Assembly: GCF_003315345.1 (NCBI RefSeq)
Contig: NZ_QNRO01000005.1
Span: 124,001-188,000 of the forward strand
Length of the DNA: 64,000 nt
Reading direction: 5' to 3'
Source of the DNA: Marinobacter pelagius
Lineage (GTDB): Bacteria; Pseudomonadota; Gammaproteobacteria; Pseudomonadales; Oleiphilaceae
Part shown: positions 1 to 7,833 of the stretch, one piece after another
How positions within the stretch are numbered: position 1 is the first letter of the stretch
Layout of the letters: each line of letters begins with the position of its first letter
Program-made: the position numbers and the translations under genes
The notes under the pieces: generated by a model
What the model saw: the letters and a program-made list of their open reading frames with translations, nothing else
Databases searched by the model: none
What the model was told of the DNA's origin: nothing

Positions 1-47
1 GTTGCTTCCGACAGGGTTATCAGAGCCAGCAATAGCCAGACTTTCAT
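1..47 (-). CDS. Start of an exported protein (partial, runs off the window)
   Basis: An ATG at 47-45 on the minus strand opens a frame that begins MKVWLLLALITLSEA and runs off the left edge. The basic residue followed by a hydrophobic stretch looks like a signal peptide. A G-rich sequence (GGGGG) lies a few bases upstream as a possible ribosome binding site. The gene lies 75 bp downstream of the TPP-riboswitch transporter gene on the same strand and could be co-transcribed with it. Only 15 codons are visible, so no function can be assigned. Confidence 0.4.
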   Translation of the reverse strand, partial: MKVWLLLALITLSEA

Positions 48-122
48 CGACGCCCCCTTTATCTACCCGGTTGAACGGGTTTCATGTCAGATGATCCTCC
101 GGGGTATTTCAAGACACCCATT

Positions 123-1502
123 TCATCCTGATGACGCCCGGGCAGATCGCACCAGGGGTAGTAGCAACGTAACTCCGCCCGAAGCCAGGATTGCTCCGGC
201 AAACGGCGCCAGTGTCGGCACCCCACCGGGGAAACTGGCGATCTGGAGCGCTTCGTTGAAACTTCCGCTCATGATCCAGCCCGGCAGAATCGCGCCGATC
301 ACCCCAGCCACCACCCCACTCAAGGCAGCAACTGGTGTCACCCGGGCCCAGAGCCCCATCAGGATGGGAATGATGGCCGTTGCGCACAGCAGATCGGCGA
401 TCAGGAATAGCCGCAGAACCGACGCACCCTGCAAGGCTATCACCACAACCGGCACCATCAGTGCGACCGTTACCCAGCGCGCGCCGGAGAGTGTCAGGCC
501 CGCTTTTTCGGCGACCGCGAGGGAGGCGATGCCGTTCTGTAGGGTATCCACGGACGATGCTACCAATGTGACGGCCAATACCAGCGCGACCGCGCCCAAC
601 CATTGTGGTGCTTCATTGATCAGGGCAAAAAACGGAATGGGCGGCTGCCCCAGTTCAAGCCCGGCCATAGCCGCGCTGATTCCGAGGCCACCCACAACGG
701 CAACCACAATGATGGTAGTGCCACCGCCGAGGAGGGCGCCTTTCCACAGTGAGGCGCTGTCCCGTGCGGCCCAGACACGTTGCCAGTAGCCCTGATGAAA
801 GAGATTGGCCGCGGTTACCGCCAGCACCAGGGTAAGCGCGACACTGACCGCGCTCCAGAAGGGAATGCCTGGCATTTCGGCCGATTCCGCCACCGAAGGC
901 AGGTGTTTCCAGTCCACAAATAGCACAGTCGCCAGCAGCGCCATCAACAGCAACGCCTGCCAGCGATCGGTGGCCAGGCTGGCGCGTAATCCACCCCAGG
1001 TGGTGTAGACCAGCGTTGTGACTGCAACGCCAATAATGACGATCTGACCGTTCAGATCCGACAGCAGCCCGGTAATCGCGCCGATGGCGGTAAGCTCTGC
1101 GGCCAGAAAGCAGGACATGTACAACACCGAGATCAACGAGACCCAGCGGCGCATGCCTTTGCCAAAGCGCTTTTCGGCGAACTCGCTGATGCTGCGCCCC
1201 TCGGGCATCTGCCGGCGAATGACGGGGCCGAGCATGGCGAATACGATAAAGGGCAATGCCGCCCCCAGGGCGTAGCCGGCGAGTGCCACCGGCCCGACAA
1301 ACGCGCCCACTTCCGGTGGCGCAAAGAGTATCCAGGCGCCCATGCCCGAAGCAAGAAAGGAAAGACCAATGGTGGTGGCGCCCTGACTGTTGCGGGCGGT
1401 CATGTAGTCGTCAATGCCGTTGGCTGTTTGACGGGCACGCAAGCCCAGCCAACCGAACAGGCACAATGCCGCGACAATGGCGGCCATCTGGGTAATCATC
1501 AT
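123..1502 (-). CDS. Sodium:solute symporter family transporter, TPP-riboswitch controlled
   Basis: A 459-residue, almost wholly hydrophobic protein with about 12-13 membrane segments. It has features of the sodium/solute symporter (SSS) family, such as an early GLxARxxxGIDDYMTA region and a central YTTWGGLRA segment. It would move a solute across the inner membrane with sodium. The start is the first of two adjacent ATG codons, 9 bases after a GGAGGA ribosome binding site that is itself part of a TPP riboswitch. That leader suggests thiamine or a thiamine precursor as substrate, as proposed for ThiV-type SSS proteins; the substrate is inference. The opposite strand shows only shadow frames. 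Confidence 0.85.
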   Translation of the reverse strand: MMITQMAAIVAALCLFGWLGLRARQTANGIDDYMTARNSQGATTIGLSFLASGMGAWILFAPPEVGAFVGPVALAGYALGAALPFIVFAMLGPVIRRQMPEGRSISEFAEKRFGKGMRRWVSLISVLYMSCFLAAELTAIGAITGLLSDLNGQIVIIGVAVTTLVYTTWGGLRASLATDRWQALLLMALLATVLFVDWKHLPSVAESAEMPGIPFWSAVSVALTLVLAVTAANLFHQGYWQRVWAARDSASLWKGALLGGGTTIIVVAVVGGLGISAAMAGLELGQPPIPFFALINEAPQWLGAVALVLAVTLVASSVDTLQNGIASLAVAEKAGLTLSGARWVTVALMVPVVVIALQGASVLRLFLIADLLCATAIIPILMGLWARVTPVAALSGVVAGVIGAILPGWIMSGSFNEALQIASFPGGVPTLAPFAGAILASGGVTLLLPLVRSARASSG

Positions 1503-1504
1503 GT

Positions 1505-1600
1505 CGCGCTTCCTCCGCCGGAATGATCCGGATCAGGTTCCAGGGTCTGCCGAAGGCACTCTCAGCCCCGGCTGTGTTGCCGGAACTCCCCTGTCGACTG
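1505..1600 (-). ncRNA. TPP riboswitch (THI element)
   Basis: Read on the minus strand, the leader has the conserved TPP aptamer blocks in order: a GGGG strand, GGGCTGAGA, an ACCC strand, GAACCTGATC, then CCGGCGGAGGAAGC. The last block contains the GGAGGA ribosome binding site of the downstream symporter gene. Ligand binding should pair that strand and hide the site, giving translational control. There is no terminator hairpin between the aptamer and the start codon, in line with this mode. Confidence 0.9.
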
Positions 1601-1710
1601 GAATTGTCTGTGTGTGGTGTTGAATGCGTAGCCGGTGGGTAAGGGCATCAGGCATTCATTTGATCGCCAACGGCATGGTAAAGACATGTCAGTTGGTGGG
1701 CAACTCTACC

Positions 1711-1739
1711 TCGACGCCTGCCCTGCGCCGCTTTATAAT
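1711..1739 (+). promoter_or_regulatory. Sigma-70 promoter for the glycine riboswitch transcript
   Basis: A perfect -10 box TATAAT lies at 1734-1739 and a partial -35 box TCGACG (four of six consensus bases) at 1711-1716, with a 17-base spacer. Transcription would start near 1746, just ahead of the first glycine aptamer at about 1748. The spacing and placement support it; no transcript data are available. Confidence 0.65.
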
Positions 1740-1747
1740 GCGCGCCT

Positions 1748-1926
1748 CCGCAGGAGAGTGGGCATCTTGCCCCGCCGAAGGCGCAACCTCCCATAAACGC
1801 TCAGGCACATGTACTGCGGACATCATTCATAGCCGTCTGGAGAGAGGCTGCCAAAGCAGTCCACCGAAGGGGCAAGCAGAGCCGGGCTCTGTAAACTCTC
1901 AGGTATCAGGGACAGGGGGAGAGGCC
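1748..1926 (+). ncRNA. Tandem glycine riboswitch (gcvT element)
   Basis: Two glycine aptamers follow one another. The first carries GGAGAG, CGCCGAAGGCGCAA and an AAACGCTCAGGCA block; the second carries GGAGAG, CACCGAAGGGGCAA, AAACTCTCAGGTA and GGGACAGGGGGAG. The repeated order GGAGAG / CCGAAGG-GCAA / CTCAGGNA is diagnostic of this class. The element ends about 22 bases before the start of the TRIC-family gene, with the AGGAG ribosome binding site (1937-1941) just beyond it. Confidence 0.92.
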
Positions 1927-1947
1927 ACAGAAACTCAGGAGTCCTGT

Positions 1948-2568
1948 GTGCTGATCTCCATCTATATGATTGCCATTACTGCCGAAGCCATGTCCGGAGC
2001 CCTCGCTGCCGGCCGAAGGAACATGGACCTGTTCGGGGTGGCCGTGATTGCTTTTTTTACTGCCCTGGGCGGCGGTACGGTCCGTGACATCCTCCTGGGC
2101 AACTTTCCTGTCACCTGGACCCAGCACCCACGCTATATCTACATGACCATTACCGGCGGTCTGGTGACTGTCGTGATCGCTCGCTTCATGCGGCATCTTC
2201 ACCAACTCTTTCTCGTCCTTGATGCCATTGGCCTCGTTGCATTCACTGTTATTGGCTGCAACGTTGCTCTGAGCCTGGGTTATGACACGGTTGTGGTGGT
2301 TATGTCCGGTATCACCACGGGTATCTTCGGCGGTATTATTCGAGACATCATGTGCAATCGCACGCCCCAGGTGTTGCGCCACGAACTCTACGCCAGCGTT
2401 TCCCTGGTCGTGGCTTTGCTCTACCTGGGGTTGGTTCGCCAGGGAGTGGGCGAGAACATCACGTTGCTTGCCGCATTCAGTCTGGGTTTACTGCTTCGCA
2501 TGGCTGCGATCCGCTGGAGTCTGTCGCTGCCAGTGTTCAGTTATTCTCAGGCCCGCTGGGACTCGTAG
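1948..2568 (+). CDS. TRIC/UPF0126 family membrane protein (YicG/YadS-like), probable glycine-related transporter
   Basis: The chosen GTG start at 1948 sits 6 bases after AGGAG (1937-1941) and gives 206 residues, the normal family length. A longer reading frame back to 1624 would run through the riboswitch and is rejected. The protein has about seven membrane segments arranged as two similar halves, with the paired motifs GGGTVRDILLGN and GGIIRDIMCN typical of UPF0126/trimeric intracellular cation channel homologues. Control by a tandem glycine riboswitch points to glycine export or import, but bacterial members have also been described as potassium channels. The substrate is therefore inferred from the leader only. 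Confidence 0.85.
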   Translation: MLISIYMIAITAEAMSGALAAGRRNMDLFGVAVIAFFTALGGGTVRDILLGNFPVTWTQHPRYIYMTITGGLVTVVIARFMRHLHQLFLVLDAIGLVAFTVIGCNVALSLGYDTVVVVMSGITTGIFGGIIRDIMCNRTPQVLRHELYASVSLVVALLYLGLVRQGVGENITLLAAFSLGLLLRMAAIRWSLSLPVFSYSQARWDS

Positions 2569-2609
2569 CCGCCCGAATGTGAGCGGGGAATGGAGACAGG
2601 AAGCCCGGG

Positions 2610-4394
2610 ATGACAGCGTTCATTAAAGCGGCACGTGACAGGCAGCTGGTATCCGACCCCTGCCTCGCACGGTTGATTTTTGCCAGCAGAGCACTGTTGG
2701 GTCTGGTCGCTGTGGCCGTTGTTGGCTGGTTTCTGTCTGGCAGTCTGGGGTTCAATTTTTCGGGCGTGATGCTCGGCGTTGTGGCATCCCACTTCAGCCT
2801 GCTTCTGGCGCGCCAACCGGCGCGCCGCACCAGAATTTCCACTTCCTTGATCATGATTCCGGGGTATTGGCTGGGGCTGATCCTGATTCACGGCGTTGCT
2901 GGCCAGCCGGCATTGCAGATTGTCCTTTTGCCAATCTTGGTCGGACTCGGCTTCTGGCTCCAGAATGGACGCTCCAGGCTGGCAACCATGATCATGGCGG
3001 CCGCCTGGATCTTTATGTTCACAATCTACTTTCAGGCTCAGGATGGATCGTTGATCTGGCACCTGATGGTCGTCAGCGTTTCGGTCCCGATTATGATGGT
3101 GCTGCGTTTCATGGTCTGGTCTGAGGATCGGCCGGTAAGCCCGAGCCTGATCCAGCGCAGTCACCAGCTGATCCTGATTCGAGCGGCTCAACGGGCCTCC
3201 AGATCAGAGCAGATAGCCGATGTGCTTGGCTGGCTGCACAGGTCGATGGTTCCCGTCATTCAGTCATTAGAGGCTCATCCCGATATTGATGCTGCCACCC
3301 GGGCTGCGTTACTCGATCGGCGACGCGCTGTCGAAATAGAGCTGCTCCGAGCGCCGGCCCGCGGAGCGGAAATCGCGGGGATGCTCGCTGAGAATCCAGA
3401 CGCCGGTAGTGTAAAGGTGTCTTACGGGTTACCTGTGCTGGCACACATTGCGGAACCTCAGGATGCTGAAGCAGAAGAGAAGACGGCCTCTGCGCAGAGT
3501 TCGTCGGCGAACATCTCGCGCAGACGAGCGATACAGGTGACGGCAGCCGTGTTGCCGGCAGCCTTGGCAGGATTTCTTATCTCGCCTGAACGATGGCCAT
3601 GGGCGGTTCTGGTGGCGATGTTCATGTTTCTCGGGACAGAAAATTCGGGACGGCTCCTGAGCAAAGGGGTGCAAAACATCGTTGGCGTGATTGCCGGGGT
3701 CGCGCTTGCCATCGTTCTGAGCAATGTCCTGCCACCCATGCTCTGGCTCGGGTTCGCAGTGATCATGATGCTGACGTTTCTGGCCTTTTACCTGATTCCA
3801 GCGCACTATGCGGCAGGGATGGCGGCAGTAACGGCTCTGATCGGGCAGGCACTCGCCCTTGGCGGAGGCGATATCGCCATGTTGTTGCAGCTTCGACTGT
3901 CCGAAGTTCTGGTCGGTGCGGCCTTCGGGTTGTTTGCCGGTCTTTGCGTGATGCCTGAGAAAGCCAGTGATAATGTTCGGCGCGCCTGCGCGAACCTGCT
4001 GAACGATGTGGCGAATGTGCTTGACCCTGATCAGGCCGGGCCAGGCACAGCCCGCCTTCGGGACGGTCTGGCGGCGGCCTACACTGCGGCGGACTTTGGC
4101 CGCCTTTCGGGACTGCTGATAGACGGAACAGGGATGCGGGTCGCCCTTATCGAAATGGCTCAGTTGCAGCACCTGACAGAGCTCTATCGTCACCTAAAAG
4201 CCCGGTCTGAAGGGGAAATACCCACCCACTACCTTTATGAACTGGCCCGTCGCTGTCGAGCCACTGCAGAACAGGTGGTAAACCGCAGGCGAGAGATTTT
4301 GACGCCTCTTTCCTGGCCGGACAACGCATCCCCGGAGTTGGGAGTTCTTGCAGCGATAGACGCGAGCGTTCAGGCGATTGCGAGGCAAGGCTGA
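2610..4394 (+). CDS. FUSC-family (DUF2955-like) inner-membrane transporter
   Basis: A 594-residue protein with two blocks of membrane segments (about residues 20-170 and 300-450), each followed by a soluble region. This is the layout of the fusaric acid resistance/aromatic acid exporter (FUSC) superfamily. The second block contains WPWAVLVAMFMFLGTENSGR, the family-like region. It begins 41 bp after the TRIC-family gene with no visible terminator between, so the glycine riboswitch may control both. Start ATG follows AGGAAG by about 7 bases. Substrate unknown; a role in exporting a small acid is only a family-based guess. Confidence 0.7.
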   Translation: MTAFIKAARDRQLVSDPCLARLIFASRALLGLVAVAVVGWFLSGSLGFNFSGVMLGVVASHFSLLLARQPARRTRISTSLIMIPGYWLGLILIHGVAGQPALQIVLLPILVGLGFWLQNGRSRLATMIMAAAWIFMFTIYFQAQDGSLIWHLMVVSVSVPIMMVLRFMVWSEDRPVSPSLIQRSHQLILIRAAQRASRSEQIADVLGWLHRSMVPVIQSLEAHPDIDAATRAALLDRRRAVEIELLRAPARGAEIAGMLAENPDAGSVKVSYGLPVLAHIAEPQDAEAEEKTASAQSSSANISRRRAIQVTAAVLPAALAGFLISPERWPWAVLVAMFMFLGTENSGRLLSKGVQNIVGVIAGVALAIVLSNVLPPMLWLGFAVIMMLTFLAFYLIPAHYAAGMAAVTALIGQALALGGGDIAMLLQLRLSEVLVGAAFGLFAGLCVMPEKASDNVRRACANLLNDVANVLDPDQAGPGTARLRDGLAAAYTAADFGRLSGLLIDGTGMRVALIEMAQLQHLTELYRHLKARSEGEIPTHYLYELARRCRATAEQVVNRRREILTPLSWPDNASPELGVLAAIDASVQAIARQG

Positions 4395-4548
4395 ACAAGA
4401 GAGGCAAAACTTCCTGAGGAGTCAATCTCTTGCCCGGTTCCGTCTTTCGAAAGTGCTGATGGTTTCCGACGAAAATCATGGCTTTTTATTGGAGAGAGGA
4501 AGCAGGAGAATAGGCTGCTCACCAACTGTGTGGGGCTCGGTAAAGCGA

Positions 4549-5556
4549 ATGTATTTCCCTGAATTTTCGGTACGAGCGCCTCTGCGGGCATTTTTGCTGC
4601 TCACTCTGGTAACTGGCTGTGCCCACGCACATACCTTCAGTCTTTCCTGGGACAACGACCTGCTTCTGGGGCTTGATCAGGGCTATACCAATGGCGTGCG
4701 CCTGTCCTATCTCTCGTCACCGTCCAGCGATCAGAACGCCGGTTCGGCCAGGCTGTCTCGCGCTGCGGGACAATGGCTGAAGGGGCTGCCGGGTATTGAC
4801 CCGGAAAGTCAGAACCAGGCGGTATCGTTCAGCCTTCGACAGCTTATGGTTACTCCGGAGGACATTTCCCGCGAGCAACCCAGCCGGGATGACCTGCCTT
4901 ACGCCGGTTTCCTTTTCCTGAGCAGTACCGCCTGGAGTTGGGATGCTGACAGCATCACGGGCTACGGTATGCATTTGGGCCTGGTCGGCCCGGAAAGCGG
5001 AGCTGAAGCCTCCCAGAAGTGGGTGCACACACTGACCGGCAGTGAAGAGCCCAGAGGGTGGGATGATCAGCTCGGAACAGATGTTGTCGGCGGCCTGCAA
5101 GGTACCCACGCTCGCAAGCTGTGGCGAAGTGGTCGTAAAGGGCAGCTGGAGCAGGAGCTTGCCTGGGTCGGCTCGGCCAGGGTTTCCAGTTTCCGTTCCA
5201 ACGCAAGAGTGGGCTGGATTTGGCGCACTGGCAGATATCTGCCGATCAATTTTGTGCCCGACTATGCCGGGACTTCCAGCACGGTTGGCCTTCCGGCCGC
5301 TTTGAATGACGCAGGGAGAGGCTGGTCCGTGTTTATCGGTCTAGGCCTGGAATACGTTCCCTATTCCTACCTCGAAGAAAACGCCGACCCATACCAGTTC
5401 GAGGAGAGTCCTGTACTGGCCCAGGTCGGTATCGGTGTAACCTGGCAATGGCAGAATCTCCAGACGGCCTTGATTCTCAGGGCTACCACTGGTGAAGAGC
5501 AGTCGAATAAAGAGAGCTTCAGTTTTGGTACGTTGTCTCTGACCTGGGCTTATTAA
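4549..5556 (+). CDS. lpxR: Lipid A deacylase LpxR family outer-membrane protein
   Basis: A 335-residue protein with an N-terminal signal sequence (hydrophobic RAFLLLTLVTGCAHA, cut probably after AHA) followed by SLSWDNDLLLGLDQGYTNG. The ND and YTNG residues match the calcium-binding and active-site region at the start of LpxR (DUF2219). LpxR removes the 3'-acyloxyacyl chain of lipid A in the outer membrane. Alternating hydrophobic residues and a C-terminal aromatic residue (LTWAY) fit a 12-stranded barrel. The ATG at 4549 is preferred because it starts the signal peptide; the frame is open further upstream, and the ribosome binding site is weak. Confidence 0.75.
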   Translation: MYFPEFSVRAPLRAFLLLTLVTGCAHAHTFSLSWDNDLLLGLDQGYTNGVRLSYLSSPSSDQNAGSARLSRAAGQWLKGLPGIDPESQNQAVSFSLRQLMVTPEDISREQPSRDDLPYAGFLFLSSTAWSWDADSITGYGMHLGLVGPESGAEASQKWVHTLTGSEEPRGWDDQLGTDVVGGLQGTHARKLWRSGRKGQLEQELAWVGSARVSSFRSNARVGWIWRTGRYLPINFVPDYAGTSSTVGLPAALNDAGRGWSVFIGLGLEYVPYSYLEENADPYQFEESPVLAQVGIGVTWQWQNLQTALILRATTGEEQSNKESFSFGTLSLTWAY

Positions 5557-5616
5557 GGATGAAGGGAGCCCTCGAGGTGTTCTGCCGCCGACTTCAAGTT
5601 TGTTGCGGAGCCAGAG

Positions 5617-5634
5617 TGGCCCGCCCGTCAGGAT
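5617..5634. repeat. 18-bp duplicate of the tRNA-Arg 3' end
   Basis: These 18 bases (beginning TGGCCCGCCCGTCAGG) are identical to 5802-5819, which is the acceptor and CCA end of tRNA-Arg. The copies are direct repeats 185 bp apart. Between them lie two small perfect hairpins, with arms AGATCGCC and CAAATCGC. Such partial tRNA duplicates are typical of attachment sites left by integrative elements, but here nothing is left between them. Confidence 0.6.
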
Positions 5635-5763
5635 GGACTCAGATCGCCTTTGGGCGATCTTCGGGGCGTTGCCACGCCTTCTCCGCGCTGCGGCGTCCAA
5701 ATCGCTTTCGCGATTTGTCGAAGGCAGGTTCTCATCAGGACTAACAACCGATCCATATTCCAC
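5635..5763. other. Non-coding spacer with small hairpins
   Basis: No credible gene is seen between the lpxR-like gene and the tRNA. The stretch holds two short inverted repeats (AGATCGCC with loop TTTG, and CAAATCGC with loop TTTC) and the left arm of a longer inverted repeat. The frames open here lack ribosome binding sites and read through the hairpins. Confidence 0.5.
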
Positions 5764-5788
5764 AAAAAAGCCCGCTCGATGGCGGGCT
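5764..5788 (-). terminator. Rho-independent terminator of tRNA-Arg
   Basis: On the minus strand the sequence GCCCGCC, loop ATCGA, GCGGGC is followed by six T residues. It sits 14 bases after the encoded CCA of tRNA-Arg. The hairpin is nested inside an outer 11-bp perfect inverted repeat: CCATATTCCAC at 5753-5763 and GTGGAATATGG at 5794-5804. The outer arm includes the tRNA CCA end. Confidence 0.75.
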
Positions 5789-5801
5789 CTTTCGTGGAAT
5801 A

Positions 5802-5878
5802 TGGCCCGCCCGTCAGGATTCGAACCTGAGACCTTCGCCTCCGGAGGGCGACGCTCTATCCAGCTGAGCTACGGGCGG
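5802..5878 (-). tRNA. tRNA-Arg (anticodon CCG)
   Basis: On the minus strand the sequence folds into a full 77-nt cloverleaf: acceptor CCGCCCG pairs with CGGGCGG, D arm GCTC...GAGC, anticodon stem TCGCC/GGCGA with loop CTCCGGA (anticodon CCG, reading CGG), and T arm TCAGG TTCGAAT CCTGA. Discriminator G is followed by an encoded CCA. It lies downstream of, and co-directional with, the kinase gene at the end of the bkd operon. Confidence 0.95.
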
Positions 5879-5916
5879 AAGAAATCGGGCACGGTGTGCG
5901 TCAATTTCGAGGCGCA

Positions 5917-5946
5917 ATCTTACGTGTGATCGGTGGCTCTGTCCAG
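5917..5946 (-). promoter_or_regulatory. Possible promoter of tRNA-Arg
   Basis: On the minus strand a -10-like TAAGAT (5922-5917) lies 18 bases after a -35-like CTGGAC (5946-5941). Transcription would start about 30 bases ahead of the mature tRNA. The match to consensus is only moderate. Confidence 0.35.
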
Positions 5947-5979
5947 CCCTCCGGCTATCTTGATTGCATTGCCCTCGTT

Positions 5980-7824
5980 TCATGTGGAGCCGACTTCGGC
6001 CCTCGGGTTTTTGGGGTAGTAACGTTCGGGCAACCGCTCGATGTGGGGAAAGAATCGGGTGTCCTTGTAGGGCATCTTCATGTATCCCGAGACGCCCAGT
6101 CCGGCGATCTGGTCCACGGCCGAGAGGATCTCGTCAAGCAGGCGGGCAAACTCGTTTTCCCGGTCCGGGTCGAGCAGGCGGTAGTGGCTGTGGATCTTCA
6201 GGTGCCGGGGCAGTGACTCGAAGATGATCATGCCGGTGTGGTGGATGTCGTTCAGGGCTTCCAGAGCCTTGATCATGGTCTCCGGCAGTACCAGGAACTC
6301 CTCCGGGTCGGGGCCGTCCTCGAAGTAGGAGTGCACCCGGGATTCGTCTTCCACCTCCGGTGCCGCACTGACTTCATAGCGCAGTTGCATGCCGGGATCG
6401 ATCCGGAACGGCTGGTCCGGTCCGTCGCGGTCCACGTGCAGGGTGTTGCGGGCATTGAACAGGCAGCTCTTGAAGATGCCCTGACGGTAAATGGCCTGGG
6501 CCAGGCAGACCATGTTGTTTACGGCCCGGATGAAGGCGGTCTTGAGGCCGGGATCGTGCAGGTTCAGTGACGTATCGATGTAGACGCCATCACTTTCCCA
6601 GCGCACGGCCAGGCCGCCTTCCACCGGGTACCGTCCCAGCCGGCTGACGGCAGCCAGGAAAGCTTTTTCGGTCTCGCCCATGCCCTGCATGAAGTTCTTG
6701 TAGTACCTGTCCAGCTGGACATCGTTGACGTCGCTGAGGGTTTCCGGGGCGTTCTCCTGGCGGAGGAACGACTTGCGGGAGCTGTATACCACGGTGTCGA
6801 TCTCATGGTCCGAGGCGCGGGTCCAGACCGGCACCATCGGGGTGATCGGCGGCGCCGGCAGGTCGATCATCACCGTGTGCGCCATCCTCGGCATTTCTTT
6901 CAGGTAGTAATCACCGGCCTTCCGGCGGGTCTCCGGGTCCGGCGACAGCATGCCGTCGAGCATGCGGGCAAATTCCATGGGCAGGCCCAGGGAGTTGGCG
7001 GGAATCGCCTGGTGGCCGAAACGGCAGGACTGGCCGGAGGCCAGGGCATAGAGGGTGCCTGCGGCGCCCTGCTCATCGAAGCGGGGAGAGGAGAGCCCGC
7101 CGTTGAGTTGTTCCTCGCCGATGAAATAGACGTCTCCGAGCCGGGCGTTGGTCTGTTGGAGGTTGTCGGACATCAGTTCCATCACATTGGCGGTGATGAA
7201 CTGATGGTTGGCGTCTAGCTGGGCGAATACCGAGGAGCCCCAGTCGATCAGGGCGATGTTCTCGGTGCTGGCGTCAAAGACCAGGTTGGACGGTTTGATG
7301 TCGCCGTGGACAATGGGCCGCCCGCCCGAACTGGCGCCGCTGCGGAGGCTGCGCAGGATGTCCGCGAGCTGGTCGGCAATGCGAATCACCAGCCTGGGTT
7401 TCAGGCGGCCTTCCCGTAGCGACACTTCCTCCAGGTTGATGCCCGCGGCCCGTTCCATCACCAGGATGGGCTGGTTGTGCGCCCGCTGGTAGGCGATCAG
7501 TCTTGGTACCCGCGGATGGCGGACCTGTTCGAGAATAAAGGCTTCATCCTCAAGCCGGTCCTGGAGGTGTTGGGGCAGGTTGATGCGGGTGAACTTGAAG
7601 ACGTGTTCCGGACCACTGTAACCGTGGCCCGGAAGCCGGCCGGCAAACACAAATCCGTAGGCGCCCTTGCCGATTAGTTCAATGTCCCGGTAACCCAGTT
7701 GGCGGAGCTGGGCGGCGCACAGCGCCACCCAGTCCTTGAGCTTCTTGGCATCGTCATGGCTGAGCAGGTAGATCGACTGCTCTTCAGGAATGTAGAACTG
7801 CTGAAGTTCGGTCTTCTGCTCCAT
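5980..7824 (-). CDS. Hanks-type Ser/Thr protein kinase at the end of the bkd operon
   Basis: A 614-residue soluble protein. Residues about 45-315 form a eukaryote-like kinase domain: glycine loop GKGAYG (52-57), candidate ATP-binding Lys77, catalytic loop HGDIKPSN (173-180, Asp175) and DWG (194-196) in place of DFG. The last about 290 residues match no domain I recognise and have no membrane segment or PASTA repeats. The gene starts 9 bases after the stop of the E2 gene, so it is very likely co-transcribed with bkdA1-bkdA2-bkdB. The link suggests a role tied to branched-chain 2-oxoacid oxidation, but no substrate is known from sequence. The ribosome binding site is weak, consistent with translational coupling. 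Confidence 0.85.
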   Translation of the reverse strand: MEQKTELQQFYIPEEQSIYLLSHDDAKKLKDWVALCAAQLRQLGYRDIELIGKGAYGFVFAGRLPGHGYSGPEHVFKFTRINLPQHLQDRLEDEAFILEQVRHPRVPRLIAYQRAHNQPILVMERAAGINLEEVSLREGRLKPRLVIRIADQLADILRSLRSGASSGGRPIVHGDIKPSNLVFDASTENIALIDWGSSVFAQLDANHQFITANVMELMSDNLQQTNARLGDVYFIGEEQLNGGLSSPRFDEQGAAGTLYALASGQSCRFGHQAIPANSLGLPMEFARMLDGMLSPDPETRRKAGDYYLKEMPRMAHTVMIDLPAPPITPMVPVWTRASDHEIDTVVYSSRKSFLRQENAPETLSDVNDVQLDRYYKNFMQGMGETEKAFLAAVSRLGRYPVEGGLAVRWESDGVYIDTSLNLHDPGLKTAFIRAVNNMVCLAQAIYRQGIFKSCLFNARNTLHVDRDGPDQPFRIDPGMQLRYEVSAAPEVEDESRVHSYFEDGPDPEEFLVLPETMIKALEALNDIHHTGMIIFESLPRHLKIHSHYRLLDPDRENEFARLLDEILSAVDQIAGLGVSGYMKMPYKDTRFFPHIERLPERYYPKNPRAEVGST

Positions 7825-7833
7825 AACAACCCG

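Noticed and set aside
1748..1926. Repeated GGAGAG and CCGAAGG blocks as a CRISPR or tandem repeat
   Set aside because: They are the two aptamers of a tandem glycine riboswitch.
1624..1947. N-terminal extension of the TRIC-family protein back to 1624
   Set aside because: This stretch is the promoter and the glycine riboswitch; the family length and AGGAG site support the GTG at 1948.
5559..5929. Short frames across the lpxR-tRNA spacer and the tRNA
   Set aside because: They read through hairpins and the tRNA gene and lack ribosome binding sites.
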